NCBI GenBank assembly: GCA_903772945.1
Contig: CAICTM010000016.1
Coordinates: 62,001-126,000, forward strand
Source: Seminavis robusta
Taxonomy: Eukaryota; Bacillariophyta; Bacillariophyceae; Naviculales; Naviculaceae
Direction of reading: 5' to 3'
DNA: 64,000 nt
Under the pieces are notes generated by a model. The model was not told where the DNA came from and searched no databases. It saw only the letters and a program-made list of their open reading frames with translations. The stretch's first letter is position 1; each line of letters starts with the position of its first letter. This document shows positions 1-10,000 of the stretch, piece after piece. Made by a program: the position numbers and the translations under genes.

Positions 1-3
1 GAC

Positions 4-681
4 ATGCCAACTGTTGGTCCACACCTTGTACCACACCCTCTTACGATACTTGGATTGTTCGTCATTGGTCCTAAAGTCTTCAAGAAGTTTGGACCCAAAG
101 AGGCAGAACCGTATATACTTCTGTTGAGTAAGAAGAAGATCAACCAAAAGAAGATAGAGTTGGTGGATCATGATAATGACAGTACCACCACCACAACAAC
201 AACAAGAGAGTACCTGACATCCAATGACATTGTTGTGTCTGCTCTCTGTGAAGCCATGCTGGATGATGCCACGGTCCACACTCAAGCTGTGAACATGCGG
301 TACAAACTGGACGATCTAGAGCCCAACGATGCTGGCAGCTACGTGCTAATGTCAACTCTGGGTGCCAAAGAGGCAGCTGGCAATCCCAATGTGGTCCACA
401 AAGTGAATGCTTCGGGCCAGAGCAACATGAGTCCTTGGAAGTCCTTTTTGTCACTGTCTCGAGGCAAGGTTGTCTGTAACACTAGCTGGACTGGACTGAA
501 ATGTGTACTGGATGGAACAGTTGCACATTTCCCGTCCAAGGGTTTCCTCCGTACCAGATTTCGTTCGAATGGGTCTTCGTACGCTACCGTAATCTTTGAG
601 TATGACGATGAAGCCTTGGGAATTCTGGCGACATGCCCCTGGAAAAAGGGGGGATTGCTGGAGTCCATCCTTCTGGACTGA
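4..681 (+). CDS. possible acyltransferase C-terminal region (partial gene at window edge)
   Basis: Open frame of 225 codons ending in TGA at 679-681, immediately followed by an in-frame TAA. The window begins three bases upstream, so this may be only the last exon of a longer gene. A T-S-N-D-I-V segment near residue 72, an N-x-R-Y-K-L segment near 98 and a C-terminal strand region ending F-E-Y-D-D-E-A-L-G-I-L resemble the second half of chloramphenicol-acetyltransferase-fold enzymes (BAHD or alcohol acyltransferases), which have a D near a T-S-N-D helix and an N-x-R sheet strand. The HxxxD catalytic motif would lie upstream of the window and cannot be checked. A short poly-Thr run interrupts the fold at residues 60-67. 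It is certainly an open frame; the family is a weak guess. Confidence 0.35.
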   Translation: MPTVGPHLVPHPLTILGLFVIGPKVFKKFGPKEAEPYILLLSKKKINQKKIELVDHDNDSTTTTTTTREYLTSNDIVVSALCEAMLDDATVHTQAVNMRYKLDDLEPNDAGSYVLMSTLGAKEAAGNPNVVHKVNASGQSNMSPWKSFLSLSRGKVVCNTSWTGLKCVLDGTVAHFPSKGFLRTRFRSNGSSYATVIFEYDDEALGILATCPWKKGGLLESILLD

Positions 682-744
682 TAAAAAGAAAGACAAAGTG
701 TTGGTTCATCCTGTCGGCCGCAGCAGTAGCAGAAGTATATGTCA

Positions 745-1075
745 AGATCGTGGATGATTTTAAAAAGGTGTCACACGTACCAGTATCAGAGTTCACGCGA
801 GAGCCTGCTGTAATGAATGACAAAGGGAGTGGTCTACTTTCCGAACGAGTTCTGGATGACGAAAACACCGAGGACATAACGTAGATTTTGACCAATGCAC
901 GTTTTTCGTCAGCTCTGTTTCTTGAATTTTGGACCAACCAAAGCAAGATCGTGGATGAAGCGTATGAATCTGAGTTCAGAAGGGGTCTAACGAATGACTA
1001 AGAAAGTCAACTACTTGCCAAACGAGTCCATCCCTACGGTACAACGTAGATTATTACCAATGCATGCATTTTTTG
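745..1075 (+). repeat. degenerate direct duplication, two units of about 150 bp
   Basis: Both units begin with AGATCGTGGATGA (745 and 944), continue through similar blocks (a TCAGAGTTCA-like block, AATGACAAAG or AATGACTAAG, and CTACTTxCC-AACGAGT), and end with ACGTAGATT followed by ACCAATGCA. The second unit is shorter. They lie in the 3' flank of the first gene. The rest of 682-1307 holds short GTTGTT runs near 1090-1130 and no gene that I can see. Confidence 0.55.
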
Positions 1076-1258
1076 TTTGTTAGTTTTGCTGTTGTTGTTG
1101 TTGCGAAAGTTTTGTTGTTGTTGTTGCGAAAGCGTGTCCTTTCGTGGTCTTTTTCTATTTGCCGCGTTGCGAGCTTCTGTTCGTTCCGTTTTTATATTCC
1201 TCCTTCATTCGTTTAGCCATTCCAATCATCGTTCGCTGCAGCCATGATCGCTCCTTCC

Positions 1259-1284
1259 ATTCATTCATTCATTCATTCATTCAC
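1259..1284. repeat. ATTC microsatellite
   Basis: About six perfect tandem copies of ATTC, lying between the 3' end of the minus-strand methyltransferase and the upstream duplication. It is a simple repeat without coding content. Confidence 0.9.
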
Positions 1285-1307
1285 TCATCTTGCTCACATT
1301 AGTCGTC

Positions 1308-2453
1308 TTATCCACTATGCCGTTTATTCTTGTTATCACGCACATACATGTTGATGCCTTGACAGAATTTATCAATCATGGATCCCTTATTGGCATCGAG
1401 TGGTTGTTGATTGGCCGGACCGACCAATCGATCGGGCCATACATACGGTCGTTCGTTCCAGCAATGCTCCCGCGTCTTCTTTTCGAGAAAAATGACATTG
1501 GATCCAAATCCGACCGTCGACACCAGTTGATCGACGGGCCCGAATACCGTGTACGTATTGTCGTGGAATTTTTTATTGACGACATCCACCAGTTGTTTGA
1601 ATTGATTGATAATCGTGGCAGGTTCGGCCAATCCACCGCGTGTGACGGGTGATCCGTAGAGACCGGTTCCCTTTTTCCAATAACTGGTTTCGATATCTTC
1701 CATGACGTAGAGTCCACCGGGATTGAGTGCTTTTTCGAATAGTACTTCGTACGATGTTCGTTGCTGTTCGTAATGATGTCCTCCATCATCGACAATGAGA
1801 TCAAAATTGCCGCCTTCGGATTGCTCCAAAAAGGAGGTTTTGAGAAATTCGGCATTTCCTTGATCACCGACAATGGTTTGAATTTTGGACGCGCCTTCAT
1901 TTTTGGTATTACCGACATTATACTCTAATCCCACTAATTTGGCACACGGAAAGTACTCTTCCCACAACAATGATCCCTGGCCGGTATCCAGTCCAATTTC
2001 CAACATGCGAAAGTGTTTGGTGCGGTACTTTTCCATGTACTGTGGATAAAAACGGTCAAAGTTGGTGTGCAGATACGCGTAGAATTTGGATGGCTTGTAG
2101 ACAGCTGCCATTTCTTGCAATGTCCGCGGCGATTGTGGTTTTTCACAATCTTTGAGCCATGGCAACAAATCGACGCCTTGTCGGACACTATTGCTAGTGC
2201 TAGATGGAATACTCAAACTCCGACCAGCACTCGTGTCGTCACTACCATCGCCCGTGTTCACGACGGGCACGGCACCACCGGCTACTTGCGATACCATGTC
2301 TTGCAATGCCTTGCCTTCCGAACCGAGCGATCCCACAAAGTAGCCTCCCACAAAGGCACTAAACGCCCACAGATTGCGGAGAAATCCAAATTTGGTCGAT
2401 TTGGGCTTTTTCTTGCCACTCGGCGTTGCCGCTGGACTACCAGGGCTGTTCAT
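1308..2453 (-). CDS. membrane-anchored class I SAM-dependent methyltransferase
   Basis: A single-exon protein of 381 residues if translation starts at the ATG at 2453, which sits in a favourable CACCACC-ATG context. The frame stays open upstream to another ATG at 2735 (475 residues), but that extension is low-complexity. After a basic Lys-rich N-terminus comes one hydrophobic segment (residues about 23-42, ending Y-F-V-G-S-L-G), so a type II anchor is likely. The catalytic half shows a Rossmann SAM-binding motif L-E-I-G-L-D-T-G-Q-G, an acidic strand-2 end L-V-G-L-E-Y, then I-V-D-D-G-G-H-H and M-E-D-I-E-T-S-Y-W. This combination is typical of the MycE-type (macrolide sugar O-methyltransferase) and cephalosporin-hydroxylase-like group, where the D-D-G-H residues bind a metal. 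The substrate is unknown; a glycan or lipid is plausible given the anchor. Confidence 0.8.
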   Translation of the reverse strand: MNSPGSPAATPSGKKKPKSTKFGFLRNLWAFSAFVGGYFVGSLGSEGKALQDMVSQVAGGAVPVVNTGDGSDDTSAGRSLSIPSSTSNSVRQGVDLLPWLKDCEKPQSPRTLQEMAAVYKPSKFYAYLHTNFDRFYPQYMEKYRTKHFRMLEIGLDTGQGSLLWEEYFPCAKLVGLEYNVGNTKNEGASKIQTIVGDQGNAEFLKTSFLEQSEGGNFDLIVDDGGHHYEQQRTSYEVLFEKALNPGGLYVMEDIETSYWKKGTGLYGSPVTRGGLAEPATIINQFKQLVDVVNKKFHDNTYTVFGPVDQLVSTVGFGSNVIFLEKKTREHCWNERPYVWPDRLVGPANQQPLDANKGSMIDKFCQGINMYVRDNKNKRHSG

Positions 2454-3540
2454 GGTGGTGATAGTGGTAGTGGTGGATGGTAGTGATGAGATCGTATAAT
2501 ATGAGACGAGACTGTCGATCAACACCAAGATCACAAGCAACAAGATCAAATGAAATGATGACCTTTCGTGCAAACGGTTAGGTAGATGCAACAGTTTTTG
2601 TGACCACCATGACCGTGCGGACCGTTGGTGGCACGAATTTTCTTTGAGTAGACTTTCGGCGTGCGGGAGTTGGGGGTGCGCTCCTGGGAAAATAGTATAT
2701 CGTATCTTAGATGGGATCGTGTGTGCGGCTTCCATGCTTTTGTGACATGTATAAGGTTAGGGAAGCAACAGCCCGTTTGTTTTTTCGGAGGTGCCACCCA
2801 CCGTGACACCCTTCAGCCAAAAAACTACTAGTACAGTACATGCATCAAATTCCAGGGAGGACCAATGCAAGAAGACTGGCCAGCAGGGATGTGGAATATG
2901 AAACTTGGGCTAGCCGAGGCGGATCCCAGCATCCCTCCACGGCACCTGCCTCAGCTCCAACTATGCGCAGCCTGGGCAACTGGCTGGATTTCGCCAATCT
3001 TAATTGTTGCTTACCCGGGAAAGGTTTGGTGCTTCCAACAGATGGGTTTTGCCTGTTTGCCACCACTGTACAGGCTGGTACCTTGGTTGATCCAGCCAGC
3101 AGCCTAGCCGTAGTCCTGAGTTATCATGGTAGCTAGCTACCGGTAGGCAGAAAGCGAGGGCCCAGCAGGGTGACATGAGGAGCAAAGCAACCTTCGTGTA
3201 AAACACTGTCATGGCCGCACGGCAATTTCATTAGTTAGTGGCTGCTCTGCTATCCACCCAGAGGTATGTAGCTCATGATGATAGCAGTGGCCTTGTGGGC
3301 ATACTCTAGTACAGTGTAGCATTGCTGCTTCCGGCCTTTCCAGAACATTCGGCCCGAACCTTTCGAGAACCCTCGAACGATCTTTCGGCGCCAACGGCAA
3401 ATCCAGCCTCACAAATTGCATGTGCTTCACATGCAACCCAACGCGTTCTGAAGAACGGTCCGAACAAATGACATGACATGGTGGACCAACCATCACATGT
3501 CAGGTGGTGCCCATGGTCTCCTGCCTGAATTGCCGTATCC
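2454..3540. other. intergenic
   Basis: About 1.1 kb between two divergently transcribed genes, so it presumably contains both promoters. Several short frames are open on both strands but overlap one another and show no recognisable protein features. Palindromic CTAGCTAC and ACCGGTA words occur near 3130. No RNA gene or repeat is evident. Confidence 0.6.
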
Positions 3541-5181
3541 ATGTCCGACCCACAATGCTCACCGAGGATCCCGCTGGGGCTTGGGGCTCTTGATGCTGGA
3601 CCGAGGACGAGAGCTCCAGAGTTGTCTCTGTCTTCTATCGGGGAAGAGAATGCAGGGGAGGGGCGCACAACCAGGTTCTCAGCGGGGGTAGGTGCTTATT
3701 GTGGGAAAGGGAAATGCTACTTGTGGGTGGCGTCGTGCAGTTGCCTGGTCATTCTGGCGGTCAGCATTGCGTTGGGTGTTTTACTATTTGTAGACTGGAG
3801 GGAAGCCCCCCACAATGCGTCAAAAAGTAGTACTAGCGGTGGACAACCAATGGAGCGAGGTGCAGCGGGCAGAACTCCAGAAAAAGCCCCGGTTGCCAAT
3901 CCAAGCCGTCCTCCGTCCTGGTTGCCGATGCTCCATGACACACAATCACCGACCATGGACGCATCACACAACCATTCACCCCCCACTCTGGATGGTGATA
4001 AGGTTCTACTCATTGATTCACTGCCTGCATTCACCCAGGACGTGATCATCGCCAGACCTGCTTCACCACAAGCACAAGCCTTTCGCTGGCTCGCCAATGA
4101 CACGTCCGTGCCGACCTATCCGAGATGGAGAATCCAACAGCGCTATGCATTGATAACTCTATACTACGCCACTGCAGACTCGGGAACTCAACGGGTGGAG
4201 GGAGGCTTCTTCCTGGACTCTACTCTACATGAATGCGAATGGCTCACCACGAGAGATCCCTGTATTGGCATCTTCCAGGCGGACAATCAAACCGGAGTCT
4301 TCCGCCATCTGCATCTCGAGTCCCATCAACTTGCAGGTACCATTCCAGAAGAGATTGCACTCTTTACTTCTCTGCAAACCTTGAATCTCGGGCAAAACCT
4401 TCTCACGGGGCCCTTGCCTACCACTCTAGGGCTATTGACGTTGTTGGAAACGTTGCAACTTCATCGGAACCGTCTTACGTCAACCTTGCCCTCCGAGTTG
4501 GGTGCTCTCATGAGCCTGAAGGAGTTGCATCTCGCCGGGAACTTGTTTTCGGGACCTATTCCGTGGCAACTTGGCAACCTTGGTTCTCTCCAACAGGTAC
4601 TTCTGGAGGATGCTCTCCTTTCTGGTGGGATCCCTGCTGAGCTGGGTTCAATCCCATCACTCTTCCTCTTGTGGTTAGGGCGCAATCTCTTGACTTCGTG
4701 GATCCCCTCTGGTAAGTTGCACTCGTCTTGTAGCGTGCCAGCTACTGCATGTCTCAAACAACAACAACTCTCACCGTGTTGTCCTGTAGAGCTCGGCAAT
4801 GCAACCTCGTTGATTGAGTTGTCTCTTTATGACAACTTGCTCAGTTCTACAATTCCTACTGAGATTGGCAAGCTCGAAAATGTGGATGCCTTGTGGTTGC
4901 ACTCGAATCAGCTTACGAGTTCCATCCCTCAAGAAATGGCTAGACTAGCGAGATTTGCCCTCAATCGCGTGAGCATTGTGAACACCAGCATCACAGGGGA
5001 AATCCCAGCAGATTTCTGCGGTTTGGCTCGCATGGAGTTCACATGCACGGCCCTTCTCTGTGGGTGCAATTGTGGTTGTACAGTCAATGAAGGCGACTTT
5101 GTCGACGCACACAATCAATCCATGCGAGACGACGTAGAAAAGGCAATCAACTTGAACCAAAACAGTCCACCTGGACAATGA
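3541..5181 (+). CDS. transmembrane leucine-rich repeat protein, one intron
   Basis: Two exons, 3541-4711 and 4790-5181, give 520 residues. The 78-nt intron (GTAAGT...TGTAG) is recognised because splicing rebuilds the LRR phrase I-P-S-E-L-G-N; unspliced it stays in frame without a stop. A Ser/Gly-rich N-terminus precedes one hydrophobic helix (residues about 60-82, before V-D-W), then a low-complexity linker, a pre-LRR segment (P-A-S-P-Q-A-Q-A-F-R-W-L to H-E-C-E-W) and about eight plant-type repeats of the LxGxIPxxLGxLxxL form. A Cys-rich cap (C-G-L-A through C-G-C-N-C-G-C) closes the fold. There is no kinase domain and no second membrane segment. It is probably a type II protein displaying the LRRs outside or in the secretory lumen. 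The same pre-LRR segment recurs in the pseudogene at 42.4-46.4 kb, so the two are paralogues. The ligand is unknown. Confidence 0.85.
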   Translation: MSDPQCSPRIPLGLGALDAGPRTRAPELSLSSIGEENAGEGRTTRFSAGVGAYCGKGKCYLWVASCSCLVILAVSIALGVLLFVDWREAPHNASKSSTSGGQPMERGAAGRTPEKAPVANPSRPPSWLPMLHDTQSPTMDASHNHSPPTLDGDKVLLIDSLPAFTQDVIIARPASPQAQAFRWLANDTSVPTYPRWRIQQRYALITLYYATADSGTQRVEGGFFLDSTLHECEWLTTRDPCIGIFQADNQTGVFRHLHLESHQLAGTIPEEIALFTSLQTLNLGQNLLTGPLPTTLGLLTLLETLQLHRNRLTSTLPSELGALMSLKELHLAGNLFSGPIPWQLGNLGSLQQVLLEDALLSGGIPAELGSIPSLFLLWLGRNLLTSWIPSGKLHSSCSVPATACLKQQQLSPCCPVELGNATSLIELSLYDNLLSSTIPTEIGKLENVDALWLHSNQLTSSIPQEMARLARFALNRVSIVNTSITGEIPADFCGLARMEFTCTALLCGCNCGCTVNEGDFVDAHNQSMRDDVEKAINLNQNSPPGQ

Positions 5182-7093
5182 GACAACTAGCTACCGTACC
5201 GTACGATGTATGCGGCAAACTCATCGTGGTGTTGCTTGAAGAATATTGTAAAATAGCATGTGCGTGTAAAGAGTTTCGTTCTAGTTTGGCGATTCTTTTG
5301 CACTCCTTGTTCTGCGACTTTCTATTCAGTTGCGAAGCTCTATCGTAATAGCGGATCCTTGACTCTGAAGAAACTACAATGGAAGACTAGAACAGTACAG
5401 TACAGTACAAATAATGGTGGTACGGTACAGCTGTGAAGTTGTCAGTGTGGGGCTGCACAAACTGGAAGCAGTCCGAGAACAAATGGTTAGACTTGAGCTG
5501 AGAACAAAAGCAAAGTGTAGCATGAATGCATGGATGTATGTCACTTTGGTTCAGCAAAGTGGTCGAGGACAGTGCATGAAGAATCTATACCCGGCCGCTT
5601 CCAACACGAATGCTGACTCCGAAGAGCAAAGAACTACTTATGTCATGCATGCATGCTGTTCACTACTAGCGGACCGTACCTGCTTGTTGTTGTTGATGAG
5701 ACTGGAAGACGAACGGCCAATGCAAGCACCGTTGTCAACGACGACGAACCACACCAATCGCCACCGCAAGATGACAAGGTCACGCACGGTCACCACCATT
5801 GTCATCCACGGACAGCAGACCTACGTTGGGAACTAAAGGAGATGAGTCGGCAACAGTCGACCGTGAAATGAGCAATGGCACAAAAGACAGGAACATGTGG
5901 ACTTACGCTGCACGTAGGACGAACGGTACCATTCCCCACAATGGAAGCACCACAAGATGACTCGAACACGAACGGCCATTATCAACGGCCAACGAGCAGA
6001 CCTAACAAGGAGGAGACAAGGGTTTGAGGCGCCACGGTTTGCTCAGCGCATCGCCAGCTGCAAGACAGAAGTAACCGACTTTTACCTGTCACGAGTACGA
6101 ACCAACCCACAATAGAACCACCGCAAGATGACTAGGATCCGTTCAACCACACAGCGGTCCGCGCGAGGGTCCACCCGTAGATGCACATCTCGAGGCACGT
6201 GAAACATGGGACTCTCAATTCCATCATGGTCATCGTCATGCATGTCTTCCATCAAGAGAAGAAGTTGTTGTTGTTGTGTTGAAAGAAAAGCTTGCTTCAC
6301 GCAACAGCGTTTTGGAAACATGAGGAGCAGCGTGGGTTTCAAAAAGTTTCGATTTTTAAAAGACCAACTCAAAGTCAAAAACGGTGTCAAATCAAAAAAT
6401 ATATTTCTAACTCATACCGGTACGGCAGTCGGCTAAGGTACGAGATGGTTGATTGTCGGAGGCTGCTTTCAAGTTCAAGCAAGGCTTATTAGTGGCTGAC
6501 TCGACTCCTCGGTGGTAATAACAGCAGAGGCTTGGTGTCATGCCAACGCGGAATGTGGATGGTGTGTCGAACGGAAGAAGGAAGAAGTCATCGAATGGAG
6601 AAGCTTGCGACCGCTTTGGCCAGCCTACCATACCGGTATGGATCGAAACAAGAGGAGCCTGTCATGGTGGCGTAGTCCTGGTATTATTAATGGTAGCCGC
6701 TGTAAAGAACAAAGAGGAGGTAACATCATCATCTGGATGAAGTAGAGTCAAGGTATCCTTCCATCGAATGAGATGCATGGCTAGCTAGCTAGGCACGTCA
6801 GTTGAGCCTTTCTTAGTTAGAGGATACCGGTAGGGCGAAGCAGTCCGGTGAACAGCAGTCGGGGAAACCCATGACTGACAGCGGAAACAAGTGTGACCGC
6901 GCCGGTTTTCCTCAGGGTCTGAACCAAATCGGCACCCCACACTCCGAACTTCATGTGTGTGATCGGTGTGATCCACTACTGACCAAATTTATCATGCATC
7001 ATGAATTATGGAGTCTTGCTAGTAGCTACTCCATCCTGTCCAGCGTGTTGTGACAGCAAGAAAGTTGTGATGCCTGGCTCTTTCCCTGTGGCT
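5182..7093. other. intergenic, with a dispersed CACCRCAAGATGAC motif
   Basis: About 1.9 kb between convergent genes. Only short frames without protein character are open. A motif close to CACCRCAAGATGAC recurs three times (about 5760, 5950 and 6118) with similar flanking words, so a degenerate repeat of 170-190 bp is likely. A CTAGCTAGCTAG run lies at 6781-6792. I see no RNA gene. Confidence 0.5.
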
Positions 7094-10000
7094 CTAGTCC
7101 TGAGCCTGCTGATTGCCCATCTGCCGTTCAATCATTATCACGTTGGCGACCATATCGCGGACAACGTCTTGACCTCTTAATTCCCATTCACGCCTATTGT
7201 TCAAAGCGTAGTCAAGATATTCCGAGCTCGATACACCAAAAACGCCGCATTCTTTCAGCTTTTTAGCAAGGGGGATTATGTAGAAGTCAAAGAACCCTTT
7301 CTCCCCTTCGTACCAACTTGTGGAAGGATCCTGAGCTCGCCCTTCCCTGTATGCCTTATAGCACTCTCTGAATAGTCGCTCGTTCCATTTCCTGTAGAAA
7401 AACAACGCAACGAGGATGAGCCCATCATAGAACAACAGGAACGCGGAAACAGCAGAAACTCTATTTTGCTCACCTGTAGACATGCCAATGTTGCATCTGC
7501 GTTGGAGACCAGAAACAGCAGTCACACAGTCAGTGAGTCAAACGGTTCTCCCCGAACGATCATACAAGCAACAGCAAGTTGACTTACCGTATGCGACACA
7601 TCCGATGCTTGAATGAGATGCTCAATCTGCAAAAAAAAGATGCCTGTGAGAACCGCTGTGAACTTGTGCCCGCCATCGGAAATGGAAAAGTTCAATCATC
7701 AAGTGGACTTACGACAATGGTAGCCTTGCGGTCATTCGCGGCCTTGGCACTCTGCTCCGGTGATTTTCCGTCTTTGTCAAAGGCCCTGTCCCAGCGTCCA
7801 TTCCTTAGCCCTTTGAGATCTGGGTCACAGATATCGGTGGCCATAACCGACTTCAATCATTTCCGCAACATAACATGTTGTCAGAGCTGGTCCTGTGGAA
7901 AAGGTTTTAAATTGGTCGTACTGCAGACTTACATTGACTAGTAGGCTTCGGAACCTAAAAGAAAATGAATGATATCGTTGGAGTGAGATGGAAATGAATC
8001 ATCCACGGGCAAAATCTCGCCTTGGTGCCTTTACCTCGCAAGCCCTTCTGCGGTAGTGTAGATTGTCTTTCGCAAATCGCTGTATCGTGTCTCCATTAAC
8101 AGACTCCAGCATTTGTCGACAGAGTTCGATTCTGCTACACTCTTTCCCTTGTAAAGTTCAGCTTCCACTGTTTTCTCTTCCACAAGCTGAGAGTTTGGCA
8201 CTCCAGGGTGATCGCTGGTACGTCGAAACAGAGAATGTCATGTAAAGAAGGCGACTCACGAAGGTTAGCAAGTGCAGTCATTACATTTCCAACAAGAAGG
8301 ATAGGGACACTCACGCATCATGAATCAATGCCGAAAGGACACACGTAAACTGGGAGAAGCAGGAATAACAATGTCAGCGGCATGCAGTCATCATGATGGG
8401 CATGACACAAAATATTCCTGCACGCACCTGTGTAAGTGGATCGGACGTGATCCCGTAAGTATGGCTTTGGAACAAAGAGCCAAGCATCGAGTGAGATGAG
8501 CAAGCAAAGAACGAAACGGTGATTGCCCCGAGCTACACTGGAATGGCTTACTCGTGAAGAGTGTTCCCTTCTGCCTCTGATGAGGCATTGAACTCGTGGG
8601 CGCTGGGTGCGACGATGCGAGATAGGAGCTTCGCGACAGACATCGTCACTTTGTTCAAAGAGCAGCAGAGGAAGGAAAAGGTACGAAATGAGACACCTGA
8701 TCTGTGAATCAAACTATCAAAAAGAGCTGTGGTCCCCTTACCGTGACTGGCATGCTCTAGAGAACACGCAAGAAAGGGGGCAGATCAAAAGGGGTCAGCC
8801 AATTTTCAGAAAAGCAAAGTACTTGTGGAGTTTGATCTGACTTACCAAAGTTGTGGAACCCATGATTCGGATACATATTGGCAACAGAACGGACGTAGTC
8901 CTTGAGTTGTTCGTGTACAGCTGGTTCTAGTTCGACGTACTTGGCCTGTTCCGCAACCATGGTTCGGTCATGAGGCAATTCAATCGTCTCTTTCACTTCC
9001 TCCAAAAGGGTCCCAGCACGTGTCATGAAAACAGATTCGTCGGCGTCCTCCTTTCTCTGAGGGTCCGAGGCGACCAGCACCAGTCTCCTAGCCACTACGT
9101 GCTTCAGCAGTCTGGCCAGAAGATCAACATTCCAATCCACCAAGCGTTCAACCTTGGCAGATGATGTCTGGGTGCCCAACGCTTTGGAAGCGGAAATGGA
9201 ACTAGCAGCGTTGTGTGTTGCTGCTGCGGTGCCGTTGCTGCTGCTGTTGTCTGGGCTTTCAGTGTTCATTGTTGCATTCATATCTTCTTGAACTTGCGAG
9301 TCGTCTTCGTCGTCATCGTCGCTGCGCAAATCAATCTCAACATCGTTCTCCGTCGATTGAACTTGGAGGAAGTATGTCTGAAGAACTCCGAGTCCTTTGG
9401 CTTCAATTTTGTCTTCCCTTTGGGTTACCCAATGAGATTTCCCTGCTCTCTTCACCAATTCTGCTGTGGTCTCCGACAGGTGGATCTTGTTTCCCATTCC
9501 AGTGCTTTCGATGCGAGCTGCCGTGTTCACTATCAAACGAGAGAAGGGATTTCACAAGTAAGCTGTGAGGCGAACCATCGTGATATGAAACGAGACACCG
9601 ACGAGTAAAGACAAAGGAGGCTAGAACCGAAAGCTCTCACCAGTATCACCGAACAACTGAAACCTGCTGCGTTTGCCTCGCAGGACGCCTGGGGTCACAT
9701 CATCAGAAAAGAGACTGTGAGCACGATGAAACTGAGATTTGTTGATCCCGCCTAACCCCCCTTGAAAGGTAAGAGCAGTTCCAGCATCAGCCGCCGCTAC
9801 TTACCACCGGTGACGGCACCAGAATGCAGACCTGCGGCAAAACAAAGGCAGACAGTGAGGTTAGTGTTTGATTCGATTCATCCGGCAACCCTTTACCAAC
9901 TTGTCAAGTCAACGTACCAATTCTCAAGCCTAAATCACCAGTTTCGGGCCCCAGCTGCTTCTCTAGCTTGCGGCAGACAATGCCCATTTTGTGGAGACAG

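Noticed and set aside
2454-2735. Hydrophobic N-terminal extension of the methyltransferase as a second membrane helix
   Set aside because: The stretch lies upstream of a better start context and sits in CTTGTT-type low-complexity sequence that reads as Leu/Val/Ile by chance; left as an alternative start only.
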